From positions 44,071,385 to 44,131,384 of the forward strand of contig NC_088295.1 in assembly GCF_032854445.1 (NCBI RefSeq): DNA of 60,000 nt, written 5' to 3'. The translations under genes were made by a program, and so were the position numbers. The notes below the pieces were generated by a model. It worked only from the letters and a program-made list of their open reading frames with translations, had not been told where the DNA came from and ran no database searches. Below, one piece after another: positions 9,801 through 20,574 of this stretch. Positions within the stretch are counted from its first letter, which is position 1. The number at the start of each line of letters is the position of its first letter. Source of the DNA: Liolophura sinensis. Lineage: Eukaryota > Mollusca > Polyplacophora > Chitonida > Chitonidae.

Positions 9801-12800
9801 ATGACACAAATCATTTTTGGCATCACTTTCATAATAATTATATGCATAAATTCCACAGAAAATGGGCTTTGGTGGTTGAAAAAGTTGAAGATTTACAGTG
9901 TATATGATGATGTGTCATTACTACATGTAAGTCAGGCCACGCCTATAGAGTTTATATATCATGATCTGTTGAGAGATAGTAATAAGTCGGCTCAAGCCTG
10001 TACATTTTATATATGATTATATGTTGACAGATAGTACTAAGTCAGCCCAAGCCTGATGAGCCCATCCCGGACACCTACCGTGGGTTGACTTACACCAGTG
10101 TTGTATTGCCGGCAGAACAGGCAGACTCCTCTGACCCCATGCTCAAGACCATATCTGTGGACATACAGGGGACTGGGGAAGCAGGCAAGGCCCAGCTTAA
10201 GAAACAGGAGTTTGTCATTGTGAGATTGCCTGAAGGGGTGGCCATCCAACAAGAGGGTACAGCAGCTCGCAAAATGGTGGAAGATGTAGGCACCACTTTA
10301 TGGTTGTTATAAAGTTAAAAGAGAATTTTAGAGAATGCAGCCCTTTTTTTCTAGTTAAATATGGTTTGATTTATTTGCTTGACTTTTTTTTTTTGAAATG
10401 GAATACTTAGTAAAAAAATTTCACCTATACCATGGTAGTCTGTGTAATGGTTGGTTTTAATTGAGAATGCTCAGAGTAAACCACCGACGTTTGGTGAGTT
10501 ACTGATGAACTCTCCCATGTCTGACTTATGTTATATTGGTGGTCTGCAATGAACTTCATGCAAGACTACATAAAAGAACATCATCAGCTGAGTTGCTGCC
10601 AAGGCCCCGATCACAGTGGAAGCAGGGGGGAGGGGGCCTCCATGGCTCAATTAGTTAGCGCGCTAGAGCAGCGTAATGACCCAGGAGCCTCTCACCAATG
10701 CGGTCACTGTGAGTTCAAGTCCAGTTCATGCTAGCTTCCTCTCTTGGCGTATGTGGGAAGGTCTGCCAGCTGAGGAGGCTTGAAATTCCCTTTCTCACAA
10801 TGTACTTAAATAGCCGAATTGTGATGAAAACTTTAATATGATAAACCAATAAGCTATAATAAGCAAGCTTATCTACAGATTTCTTGTTCTAGTATTGGTG
10901 AGGTGCTGTAGCAGTATGTGTACTGTGTACTGTTTTGTTCCAGGATGATGGTGTAAGGTGCAGTGTGAATGAAGCAGAGGGCACCTACAAGTGTTTGGAC
11001 TGTGACTACATCACTAGTAAGAAACCGAACTGGTACAAGCACAAGAAGAGGCATATGGGTGAGATTGACAAACCAACTTACACATATATGACCAGATAGG
11101 AGGGACCTGGCAAACTCAGCGGCTTCTTAGCGGCTACAGATCATAAGATTTGCAAAATGACTTAACTGCGAAACTGTTTAGTTCCTGCAAATGTAACTAC
11201 TGATAGCAGTCAAAGTTGTGTATTTGGGGGTACAGCGTAAAGTCAGTTCAAGTGAATCAGTTCATAATAAGGAAACTGTGTGTATATGGATTCACATGTA
11301 CTTGTTCAAATACAGTTATTTGAACTCAGTTGTCAAGAGAGTCAAATTTTCCAACATGTATAATTTTGCTTGTTTTCAGATGTGAAGCGGTATCCATCTG
11401 GTTTATGCCAGTGCAGATACTCTTGCTTGATTTAAGATATGATGTGTACCAGTACAGATAATCTTGCTTGTTTTCAGATATGAAGCGGTATCCATCTGGT
11501 TTGTGCCAGGACAGGTGCTCTTGCTCGATTTAAGATATGATGTGTACCAGTACAGATAATCTTGCTTGTTTTCAGATGTGAAGCGGTATCCATCTGGTTT
11601 ATGCCAGTGCAGATACTCTTGCTTGATTTAAGATATGAGGTGCACCAGTACAGATAATCTTGCTTGTTTTCAGATATGAAGCGGTATCCATCTGGTTTGT
11701 GCCAGTGCAGATACTCTTGCTTGATTTAAGATGTGATGTGTACCAGTACAGATAATCTTGCTTGTTTTCAGATGTGAAGCAGTATCCATCTGGTTTGTGC
11801 CAGGACAGATACTCTTGCTTGATTTAAGATATGATGTGCACCAGGACGGATACTATTGCGCTTGATTTAAGATATGATGTGCACCAGGACGGATACTATT
11901 GCGCTTGATTTAAGATATGATGTGCACCAGGACAGAAAATCTTGCTTGTTTTCATATATGGAGCGGTATCCATCTGGTTTGTGCTAGAACTGATGCTCTT
12001 GCTCGATTTAAGATTTAACGTGTGCCAGTACAGCTAATTTTGCTTGATTTCAGACGTGAAGCCGTATGCGTGTAATGTGTGCCCGTACAGATCATCCACG
12101 AGCAGTAACCTAAAGAGGCACATGAATATTCATCGTGACGTGCGCAGCCATGCTTGTGACAGGTGTGGTCTGACCTTCAGACAGAAGATCCACCTGCTGA
12201 GACATGTCAAGTACAAACATGAGGTAAATAGTCACCTGATACTTCACAGCAACAGATGCTTTCCTACCCCTTGTCATTGAATATTTCTTGCTCAACAACA
12301 TTTTATTTTTTACATATATATGGGTGTATTGTTCAGTATTAAGGTGATAGGCAAAATCATTGGTTGGCCCAGCGTCCATCTTGCCCCAGTATAGATCACC
12401 ATATCTGGTTTCTTCTATGTAGCAGTTTAGTAAGACAATTTGAATGACATTTCATATGGATCTCAAATATTCTATTACAGATGCATAACTTCACCAGGTC
12501 TTATCAGGATGTTTGGAGTAGAACTCTCAAAACTTTTAATTAAACATCAGGTGATCGCACAAAAAGATTATGGAAGTGTGTTTATGTAAACGAATGTCAA
12601 AATGTATAATTTGGCACATTTTAGAAAAGATGGTCTCATATACCATTTTTATATTTAAGGTACTGCTCAGTGCTGGTTGGGAAGTTTTAATTTTTTTTAA
12701 TGTCAATACAACAATTATTTTATAGCACAGATTTCATTCATGCTTGCAATTATTAATTCTAGTGCCAGGGAGGTTGAATAATAATGTAGTTTGTCTTGTA

Positions 12801-14396
12801 ATATTTGATTGTAACAATGTGATAATTTAACCATTGGTTTTCTTGACAATGTGATATTTTGTGTTGGTGTTTCAGGAGAAGAGTGTACAGTGTCCACTGT
12901 GCGACTATGTCTGTGCTAATGAAAATCCTGATTTGAAAATCCACATCAAGCGACGACACGAGCGCCCCAAGGAGATGAGCGCCGACGGAGGATTCACGTG
13001 CGATGAGTGTGGACTGGTGGCAATCTCCAGAAAGGACTACAGACAGCACATGAAGTTCCACAGGAAGGGTCCTGAATTGAAGCTGTTCTGTGAACACTGT
13101 AGTTTTGTGACAGACTGTGAGAGCCGCATGAACAGGCATATGATGATCCACACTAAGGAGAAGCCATTCCAGTGTGGGCTGTGCGACTACAAGGGCACCC
13201 AGAAGGAGCACGTTGTCAGGCACATGAAATCCCAGCACCAGATAGAGATGCCAGAGAAAAACATCACCCGCGCCTCCCGAGAGAGGCAGGGAAACAACGA
13301 TGTTGCCTTGGCTGCTCTCGGGATCAGCGATGACAGCATGAGCAACCCACCCACGCCTAGTCCATCTGACCAGGAGAAAAAATATGACAAGGCTGACTTT
13401 TCCAGCCGAGATAAAATATTCGCCTGTAATCACTGCACGATGAAGTTTGCCAAGCTGATTAACCTGTACAAGCACCTGCACACCCAGCACCGTTCCATCA
13501 TGCCCATGGCCACAGAGGAGTTCTCCTGTGTTGTGTGTGAATTCCGCACCACGTCCAAGAAGAATTTACTGGTGCACATGAGAAAACACAATCTCTTAGA
13601 TCAAAGCCCACCCACGCATGTGTATTCGTGTGTGCTGTGCAGTTATGTCAACCCAAAACGCAGAAACCTCTTCCAGCACATGAAGAAAAAACACAAGATA
13701 GAAATTGTAATGAAGGATGATGGTTCTGCTAACTGCTTCATTGCAGAGAACTCAAATCTGGCCGGTGGAAGTGGGGAAGGTGGTAATGAGAACTTGATGA
13801 CAGTTGGGGATGTGGTGACAGCCTCGACCTCAGACACCCAGATCCAGGTAGTCACGGACAACGGGCCGTCTGGCAGTGTCCAGAGACTGGTCAGCATCAG
13901 TGATTTGACCAATGCACTGGCCCTACCCCAGAACACGGACGGCGTAGTGTACATTGACCAGGGGTCCAGCAGTAAGGCCGTCACACAGATGGACCTGGCT
14001 GATCTGCAGGTGGAGTCCATCAACGTGCAGCACGAGGCAGCAGAGGCCATCCAGGGCCTGCAGGCGTTAGCAGAGCAGAGTCAAAGACACATTCTGGAGG
14101 CCCCCATCATTGAGCAACTGCGGGGCTCTGTGTCCGATGCGCAGGTGGAACTGAGCGAACAGGTGTTGACAGAGCAGGTGGAAGAGTCGCAGGTTGTTGA
14201 GGGGAGTCAGCAGGTTGTAGGTGTGGAGTCAGAGTCGGCGGTGGAGTCTGAGGAAGCATTAAGCAGCTCAGGGGAGGATCGGCCGAGCATACAGCTTACG
14301 TCCGATCAGCTCATGAATTTGTCCTCAGGTGACTATGTGGAGATCAATGGGGAAATGTACAAAGTAGAATTCACAACTGAGGACTCTTCTAGTTAA
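5624..14396 (+). CDS. AT-hook and C2H2 zinc-finger protein (ten fingers), likely nuclear DNA-binding regulator
   Basis: Join: 5624-6822, 7166-7592, 10031-10285, 10944-11058, 12054-12223, 12876-14396; 1,228 residues with continuous phase. Residues 1-620 are low-complexity, Ser/Lys/Glu-rich. They carry AT-hook-like motifs RRGRPPS (about 152-158) and RPRGRPRK (about 183-190). Ten C2H2 fingers follow: one in exon 4, two in exon 5, and seven in exon 6 between about residues 728 and 995, in groups separated by a Ser/Pro-rich linker. Most lack the TGEKP linker. The C-terminal 230 residues are acidic and Gln-rich and end in a motif, GDYVEINGEMYKVEF, that looks conserved. The start is supported by an in-frame TGA at 5591-5593. 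The architecture implies a chromatin or transcription factor. I do not recognise a named orthologue and give none. The exon 3 donor (GAT|GTAGGC) is weak. Confidence 0.88.
7166..7592 (+). CDS. Zinc-finger gene, coding exon 2
   Basis: A run of about 20 T followed by CGTTGATAG forms the acceptor. The exon reads SIVVESVLDVSED at its start and EEIQQT at its end, and is Glu/Pro-rich without a domain. Phase 2 in, phase 0 out at ACC|GTAAGT. Confidence 0.85.
8432..8790. repeat. Irregular T-rich tandem repeat
   Basis: Four to five units share AAGGTTAAGCTTTTTTTTAG followed by CTCTTGTATAATGGGCTCTC. Their length is uneven, about 60-90 bases. Confidence 0.7.
8841..9080 (+). repeat. tRNA-derived SINE, slightly shortened
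   Basis: Head GGGGCCATGGCTCAGGTGG (A-box-like), B-box-like GTGAGTTAAAGTCCAGC, body CAACCTGCAGATGGTTGTGG, and a degraded tail ending in AAATAAATAAAT. Confidence 0.85.
9741..9896. repeat. MITE-like element, subfamily B
   Basis: Left end TTAATTCTTTAACCTTTTC, right end GAAAAAGTTGAAGATTTAC: imperfect terminal inverted repeats. The interior shares TTTAATGACACAAA and TATGCATAAATT with the element at 40320-40515. Confidence 0.7.
10031..10285 (+). CDS. Zinc-finger gene, coding exon 3
   Basis: Acceptor GTTGACAG; reads IVLSQPKPDEPIPDTYRGLT onward through FVIVRLPEGVAIQQEG. 85 codons, phase 0 at both ends. The end is placed at GAT|GTAGGC because that keeps phase with exon 4. The donor is weak, so this boundary is the least certain of the gene. 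Confidence 0.75.
10286..10943 (+). other. Zinc-finger gene intron 3
   Basis: 658 bases; holds a truncated SINE head and body (10634-10768). Confidence 0.7.
10634..10768 (+). repeat. tRNA-derived SINE, 3'-truncated
   Basis: GGGCCTCCATGGCTCAATTA head, GTGAGTTCAAGTCCAG as B box, ending soon after GTATGTGGGAAGGTCTGCCA. Confidence 0.85.
10944..11058 (+). CDS. Zinc-finger gene, coding exon 4 (finger 1)
   Basis: Acceptor TTGTTCCAG; contains CLDC and HKKRH spaced as a C2H2 finger. Phase 0 in, phase 1 out at ATGG|GTGAGA. Confidence 0.9.
11059..12053 (+). other. Zinc-finger gene intron 4
   Basis: 995 bases, of which about 690 next to exon 5 are an array of copies of the intron-exon junction (see 11363-12053). 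Confidence 0.9.
11363..12053 (+). repeat. 98-bp tandem array of splice-acceptor/exon-start copies
   Basis: CAG (or its equivalent) occurs at 11377, 11475, 11573, 11671, 11769, 11953 and 12051. Steps are 98 bases, except one of 184 (98 plus two 43-base sub-repeats). The last member is the genuine acceptor of exon 5. Each unit has a pyrimidine tract, CTTGCTTGTTTTCAG, then GATGTGAAGCGGTATCCATC, which is a diverged form of the exon 5 start GACGTGAAGCCGTATGCGTG. The sixth copy has CAT instead of CAG. In the exon 4 phase the complete copies checked reach TAA after 18 codons. Confidence 0.93.
12054..12223 (+). CDS. Zinc-finger gene, coding exon 5 (fingers 2-3)
   Basis: Acceptor TTGATTTCAG. DVKPYACNVC opens the first finger (ends HMNIH), and ACDRCGLTF opens the second (ends HVKYKH). 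Phase 1 in, phase 0 out at CATGAG|GTAAAT. Confidence 0.93.
12224..12875 (+). other. Zinc-finger gene intron 5
   Basis: 652 bases of AT-rich sequence; no repeat or exon recognised. Confidence 0.8.
12876..14396 (+). CDS. Zinc-finger gene, last coding exon (fingers 4-10)
   Basis: Acceptor GTGTTTCAG. Seven C2H2 fingers open with CPLC, CDEC, CEHC, CGLC, CNHC, CVVC and CVLC. A Gln/Ser/Glu-rich tail follows, with TAA at 14394-14396. Confidence 0.95.
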   Translation, partial: EKSVQCPLCDYVCANENPDLKIHIKRRHERPKEMSADGGFTCDECGLVAISRKDYRQHMKFHRKGPELKLFCEHCSFVTDCESRMNRHMMIHTKEKPFQCGLCDYKGTQKEHVVRHMKSQHQIEMPEKNITRASRERQGNNDVALAALGISDDSMSNPPTPSPSDQEKKYDKADFSSRDKIFACNHCTMKFAKLINLYKHLHTQHRSIMPMATEEFSCVVCEFRTTSKKNLLVHMRKHNLLDQSPPTHVYSCVLCSYVNPKRRNLFQHMKKKHKIEIVMKDDGSANCFIAENSNLAGGSGEGGNENLMTVGDVVTASTSDTQIQVVTDNGPSGSVQRLVSISDLTNALALPQNTDGVVYIDQGSSSKAVTQMDLADLQVESINVQHEAAEAIQGLQALAEQSQRHILEAPIIEQLRGSVSDAQVELSEQVLTEQVEESQVVEGSQQVVGVESESAVESEEALSSSGEDRPSIQLTSDQLMNLSSGDYVEINGEMYKVEFTTEDSSS

Positions 14397-14950
14397 TAGA
14401 TAGAATTTACTGAGGTATTTTTTCTTGGACCCATCGTTCGTAGCAGTGTATACAGTACCTTAATACTCATTGTATTGTATGGACCAGGAAACAGTCTTCA
14501 GTTATTTATCTTGGATGTTTACTTTGTCTTGAATTTAAATACACATGTCCTTTTCTCTGTTCATATTGAAACTATGTGATGATCTGGAAGAAGATGTTGT
14601 GCTCAGTAATTTTTTTCACACATGAATGATTTAAATATATTGAGACGTTATGAAGTTGTATCAATGCATTTTTGAAGCTTTCATGTGCACATAAATTCAT
14701 TTGCCTAAATTTCACTATGCACTTGATGAATTAATTCTATCAGCAGCAGGATGTAAAGTCCACTATTCATTTTGATGATCTACTGTATCTATTTTTGAAG
14801 TTAATATCAGGGTATTAAGTGTTTGACCAGAAACTTTCATCAAGAGTTTTGTTATCACCAAGTTTCCATGTTCACTTCCTGTTCCCAGTTGTGACATATT
14901 TATAGTATGTTACTTGATTTGTTGCCAATAAACTTTGGTTTTAAACTTTG
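14397..14950 (+). other. 3' UTR of the zinc-finger gene
   Basis: AT-rich sequence from the TAA to just past the poly(A) signal; no ORF of note. Confidence 0.7.
14927..14932 (+). promoter_or_regulatory. Polyadenylation signal AATAAA
   Basis: GCCAATAAACTTTGG, 531 bases after the stop codon and followed by a T-rich stretch. It is the best candidate for ending the zinc-finger transcript. Confidence 0.7.
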
Positions 14951-15528
14951 AAAAACCATCTGGAATCATCTGTATAGTGTTTTGTTGCTTTAATGTTTCT
15001 TTGAGAGCCTGAAACCTACAAAGGCTAATTAGATCCCTGATCTCTCACTGCTTTGGGGCCTTGTCAGTAATTGGTTTACAATGCTTGTGTGGTTAATTGC
15101 GCATATATTCTATTGTTGAAGACCACTTGTCCATGTCACAGGTGGGAAGCTTGTCAGTAACTTGGCAACTTGCCAGTAGCATGAATATGAAAAATTTGAG
15201 CGTGGCAATTACACAGTAATCAAATAAAATAAATACAGAGGCTAATTTATTACCTTTTGATTTTAATTGTTCACTTGACTGATGGTCATATGTTGTACTC
15301 ACTTGAATGTCACAAATACGAGTAAGCAAAAACTGAATTAAAACACCGTGTCTCAAGTTGTCTATAATGAAGTTGCTCCAAGAACTGTTCTGGTAGCAAT
15401 AACACCCATTGCCTGTTGATCTGGACTTACAATTTTATACAAGGGAACAACACAAGAAATCCATGAAGAAGGTTATGTAGTACTTACATTCCTCAAGAAT
15501 ATATTGTTTGAATGAAATGTTGCAACTA

Positions 15529-15766
15529 ATTTATTTATTTATTTCATTGGTGTTTTACGCCACACTCAAGAATATTTCACTTCAATGATGGCGGCTAGCA
15601 TTATGTTGGGAGGAAACTGGGCAGAGCCCGAGGGAGACCCACAACCATCTGCAGGTTGCTGGCAGGCCTTCCCACTTATGGCCGGAAAGGAAGCCAGCAT
15701 GAGCTGGACTTGAACTCACAGCGACGGCATTGGTGAGAGATTCCTGGGTCATTACGCTGTGCTATA
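15529..15766 (-). repeat. tRNA-derived SINE, 5'-truncated
   Basis: Begins (tail) with TTTATTTATTTCATTGGTGT, then ACTCAAGAATATTTCACTTC, and runs to TTCCTGGGTCATTACGCTGT in the head; the extreme 5' head is absent. Confidence 0.85.
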
Positions 15767-15944
15767 TAAGACATATTTTCTTCTGTTGACTTTCCAGAGT
15801 GTTTACCTATATGTACCATTGTATTTTGATTTATCAACGGTAAGATTTATGATTGAAGGAAACCGAAGCAATTAAGCGAAAGCTTTTAAACTTCCTGACA
15901 TAAAGCCTAATGAGTCTATCGTTTTTCAAGTAATTAGGGAAATT

Positions 15945-16086
15945 TTTTTATTTTATTTATTTGAGTGGTGTTTTTACACCGTACTCAAAACTATTTCACT
16001 TATATGAAGGTGACAAGCATTAGAGTGGGAGGAAACTGCGCAGAGCCCGGGAATATCCATGACCATCCGCAGGTTGCCGGGAGACT
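15945..16086 (-). repeat. tRNA-derived SINE tail and part of body
   Basis: TTTATTTATTTGAGTGGTGT, ACACCGTACTCAAAACTATT and GACCATCCGCAGGTTGCCGG; the tRNA-like head is absent. Confidence 0.8.
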
Positions 16087-16189
16087 AATTCGGGAATAAA
16101 ATGGCACACATTACTATTTCAGTGAAATCCGTGTACCAACAAGAGGTACATGTGCCATCTACAAGACACAAGGAAGACTTTTCGACAAT

Positions 16190-19100
16190 GGCACACTTTT
16201 ATTCTTATTTACTTCCATAATAACCCTTAACACAGTACAATTACGATAGTCCGTGTACATGGGGAAACAGATCCACAATGGTATCCACAATGTGAATGGC
16301 TCTTCAAGCTCTCTATACCAAATGTTAATGAGGTGTAATCGCTGATATGTTCCCAAACAATAGAAATAATAATAATTAAAAAACAGTAACAAATTCTACT
16401 TCAAACATACTAGAAAGAAAAAAGCACGTAGAAAACTACAACCAATACATTGTGTAAATCTTCAAAACAAATTTAAATACATGAATGAGGCTAAACAATT
16501 ATGATATTCACTTGTGAAAAACGTTTTGGGGATCAAAGTGGGCACATATTTTGTATTGGCAGTTCACAATAAAAACTTCAAACTGAATATTGCAATCTTC
16601 TTATTCCTGCTTTTATAGATTAAAAATGGTAATGTAGTTAAGTACTGTGTATTTAATGTAGTGTTTTCCAGTGCTTGATTTATTCAGCAGCTATTCTGAT
16701 ATATCTTCCGTAAGAAGATGATATTGTCAGTGAAGTATGACAGGAATGTGAATAATTTTAATACGCAGAGCCTGTTCACTCACATGTCAGCTTACCCTCT
16801 ACACTTCCTCAACATTCTAGTGTGAGAATTTGTGTGAAATCTGGTCATAAAATGAATAAAACGACTCCATCACTCACAGTTCAATAGTCCTGTATTCACA
16901 CAAACAAACACCTAGGGATTGACCTGCCCTTGCATTACATGGGCTAATAAGTCAATGGAATCTATATATGTACTGATACTTAGCACCTGGAACACTAGCA
17001 GCAGCGTGCAGTAAGAGGGGTAACAGTTAAATGACAAAGTGCTCTGGTTTATAGGCTGGAATTGGGCATACCTCCTAAATGGGCATATATACAAACAGTT
17101 TAACAGTGTAGTTTTCATCTTGCGACAAAAATCATGGAATAGTGTAAAAATATTATGTATGGTAATGGAATTAAAATTTAACACAGATTTGTTATGTTAA
17201 CTGTTGTAATATCATTATCAATACGATAATGTGCAATCAAAACTGGAACTGCTCAATGTCAATGATGTCAGTAAAAAATTCAGATTCTACCATGGAATTG
17301 TCAATTCTGTCAGGAATTAACAGTGTAGTGAAGCAAAAGGCCTGGTCGTAATAATACGGTGTCCCTAAAGTTAACCTTGACTGCTGCCATCGTGCCTGTA
17401 CATCGTATTATGATTATTATGACAGTTTCCGGTTATGCCACCATAACTCTAAACTACACAAGGCTCAAGTCTGCTTATCATAAGTAACAAAAACTGACAT
17501 TTTAACTCTGTTTAAGTATTGTCGTGTCCTCTGAGTATGGTACAACACTCCCAAAGCTTATACAAAACATTTTCACAAACCAGTATTCTCCAATGTTTCT
17601 GCATGTAACTTCCAACTTTGAATATGATTTATACATCTTAAAAATTTGTTCTTGGACTTACATGTATCAGTCCTATTTATATTTTGACTAATTCGCATGG
17701 AATAATAGTTTCAAATATGCCTAAAAAAAAATAGCCAATCATGTCAACATATTTTTAACATTCTAAGGGTATCAGACTTCCTCGGAATATACATTGTACC
17801 TGCTGTAAATAAAAACATGAATGTTACTACATGAAGACACTGAGGGACTTATGAGCGAATGTAACTGTAAATATTAAATCTTGCATTTCACTTTGACACC
17901 ATTTGTGGTGTTACACAGTAGACAGTGAGCTTCAATGTTTCCTACCATCTGCTCAGATTCCCGTCTGTAAGGATAAAGTATTGTATATACATCTCCACTA
18001 TGTTCACATATATGTCCATTACCTTGTACTGCCTGATACCTCTATGCCCAATTTCACAAAACATCATAAATTAGTGTTTGTGTAGCTTTTATGGTAAAAC
18101 TCAGGTGGCCTTATGGTGCTATAAGGTAGGAACAAAATCTTGCAAAGCCACCCCTGATGAAGAAACACACTGCCTTGAAGTTATGAGACTAATCATATGT
18201 ACGTGAAAATGTACAAGTACATACTGCAAGCAGTATTTGAAAAAATACTGTAATTTCTCCTCAGAATTACGGCAACAAAAGACAGTTTTCCAATATTACT
18301 CTACAAAACTTTGTACAGGGATTTTCCATCATAAACAATTTTAGATCATAAAGTTTTATGGAGTTGCAGTTTATGATTACCTTTGTCTTTAACATGCCAC
18401 ACATTATTATCTTGACAATCATCCAATACTGCATTGTTACCATTCACAGCAGAGTGTGAACCCACATGTACAACAAACAATAACACATAATAATACTTCA
18501 ACCCTGACTATCTTCTGCATTTCCTATTTGGAAAATCATTCCATTTAAGTCTCTAAAACTGAAATACTGATAACATAAGGAAAATTATGTTTAACAAAAA
18601 AAAAATGAACGAAGCACTGAAAATAAAACAAAAAATAAATTATCAAGTTTTAATTTAAATGCCAGTTCGTACATGAATCTGTATATGCATAGGTCCAAGA
18701 ATGAGCATATGCTGAAAAGGCACATTCCCACCATGCATCTTTGTTGTATCAACACATCAAATTCAACCAGCTGAATGAAAACAGGACTAACCATTTGTAG
18801 CATTCAACAAATCAAATTATGTGAACCTCACTTATAAAATAGGTTTATCATATTTTCATTCAAGGAATCGAATGTAATGAGTCAATAAGACGAATCACAC
18901 CATGTGAACGCAACTCTCTTAAAACCTGCTATACACTGTATATGTACAAATTTTCCCACCCCATAGAACACTGGACACCAACTCTCTATCACTTCAACAA
19001 TTTACCACCCAAAAAAAAAATTTTGTAATTTCTACAATTCCTTTGTCAAGTACTTGGTCTCCTTCCATCAAGATCAATTCTAAGTATATACATGCCTATG

Positions 19101-20481
19101 ATTGTACAGAGTAAGGGGTGGGATAAGCAGTATGTACAACAACAACTTATACAAATAAGCCCCCTGAAAGCTGCTACAGCAGGATATGGTGATCATATAA
19201 GTGATTCAAGGGGGATGCATAAAACCAAAACTAGGCGTAACTTATACCTTGTTAGCAATGCAGCTGCCGGCTGAAGCAAAAAGCACACATACTCCAAACA
19301 AATGGAGACAACACATTGTTGACACTATTAATTTTTTGAACAAAGTCTTTATCTGTTTTGTTTCATTTGTTGAAGATGACAAATTAAACTTACACCAAAA
19401 TAAAGAAATATGAAGAAAGCGTCTTCACAGATTACTCAGAGTATCGCTTCGTTTCTTTTTGCTAAGCTTATTGGCTGATTAACAAGATTTTGGCGGCAAT
19501 AAAATGCTTTCAAGTTTACCTTGACATTTGGCCTTATATATCAAAAAAAAAACAAACAGAAATTGCTTTAATTCTTTAAATCCTTCCTAACACAGTGTAT
19601 CACTTTTACCACACGATCAGAGCAATATTCCCTCTTGGTGATGACTGAGGAAGTAAATGAAACAATCTTTCTTGAACCTTACAGGAATTAAACTAAAGCA
19701 ACACTGTTTCATTTCAAACCAATGAGACAAATTGCTTAAAATTGCTTATAATACCTGCGCAACATATTTGTTTCATCAAAAACAACTTTGAAGGTCTTGA
19801 GAATTAAAACCCTGGACAAAATTTGTCCCTTCAAGGCTCAATTTGAAAAAAAAAAAACAAAAAAAACAATTAAATGCCATTAAGGCTCTTTCAGGGTAGC
19901 ATTTCTATGACTCATTAACATTAGGCCCTTGTCATATAGTTGCTGAAGTTCAGTTAAACGTCTGCTTTAAATAAGGACGTGAAATGCTGCAGTTGGCCTT
20001 TCATAACCTACATGTTTCTTGTTTCACACTCATTTACAATTTATGTTCTATCCTACTTCAAAACCCTAAACACACTGCAGATTTAGGAAGAAACAAACTT
20101 ATCTTTAAACACGTAAATCCCATTCCAAATTTGGCTCTTCACGCATAAAAAAAAAAAAAAAAATTCATGACAAACAACCAGTGCCAGTTTATTGCCTAGA
20201 CTTACACTATTTACCATAAGGCTACTAAAGCTAATAAACACAAACAGACAAACGTCCTTGACCACCTGTATAATTGCACAATTTCTACACAATCAATTTA
20301 ACAAATATCCTGAGAATGTACACATGTGTATACATGTACCTAAGTGATATCACACTAGTATCTAACATAGGTTCTGTGTTAACCCTGTCCTTTATACATC
20401 AATATATAACATATGCCTGTCTATCACCATGCAGTATCACAGACACCTTTGGCACATATCACATGACCCTGAGAAGGCCAT
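16190..20481 (-). other. Putative long 3' UTR of VPS13D
   Basis: About 4.3 kb after the stop codon without any ORF of note and, unlike the flanks and introns, without a recognisable SINE or MITE. That fits selected transcribed sequence. Minus-strand matches to the Pumilio consensus TGTANATA are seen near 17085, 17988, 18945, 19085 and 19131. The distal end is inferred from a candidate AATAAA at 16198, and a shorter UTR ending near 20170 is equally possible. Confidence 0.45.
16198..16203 (-). promoter_or_regulatory. Candidate distal polyadenylation signal of VPS13D
   Basis: TTTATT on the plus strand reads AATAAA on the minus strand, downstream of the VPS13D stop. Other AATAAA candidates on this strand are at 20188-20193 and 16678-16683, so alternative 3' ends are possible. 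Confidence 0.4.
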
Positions 20482-20574
20482 TCATTGGTCCATATCTTCT
20501 GACGATGGGTCCATCACTAATGTATGGGTCCTCTCCTCGTACAGGCTTTTGGCATACATGATCTGCTGAACTAC
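20482..20574 (-). CDS. VPS13D: VPS13D exon w42 (last coding exon)
   Basis: 30 codons and TGA: VVQQIMYAKSLYEERTHTLV, MDPSSEDMDQ. The QQI.YAKSLYEE block is the expected C-terminus of VPS13D. A different frame of this exon is also open, but it would break phase. Confidence 0.93.
   Translation of the reverse strand, partial: VVQQIMYAKSLYEERTHTLVMDPSSEDMDQ

Larger units (their letters stand above)
7593..10030 (+). other. Zinc-finger gene intron 2
   Basis: 2,438 bases. Contains an irregular T-rich tandem repeat (8432-8790), a SINE (8841-9080) and a MITE-like element (9741-9896). No exon was recognised in it. Confidence 0.75.
14951..16190. other. Convergent intergenic region
   Basis: Lies between the 3' ends of the zinc-finger gene and VPS13D. 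It contains two minus-oriented SINEs; the remaining AT-rich DNA shows no coding signal. Confidence 0.6.

Noticed and set aside
11363-12053. CRISPR-like array because of regular spacing
   Set aside because: This is a eukaryotic intron with direct repeats of a splice junction and no spacer/repeat organisation.
12759-13490. Long minus-strand open frame across the zinc-finger exon
   Set aside because: It is a shadow of the C2H2 coding exon, with no splice sites or recognisable protein.
20459-20574. Alternative frame of the last VPS13D exon ending at a TGA at 20459-20461
   Set aside because: It needs a phase 1 junction, but exon w41 ends in phase 0. The phase 0 frame gives the conserved YAKSLYEE block.
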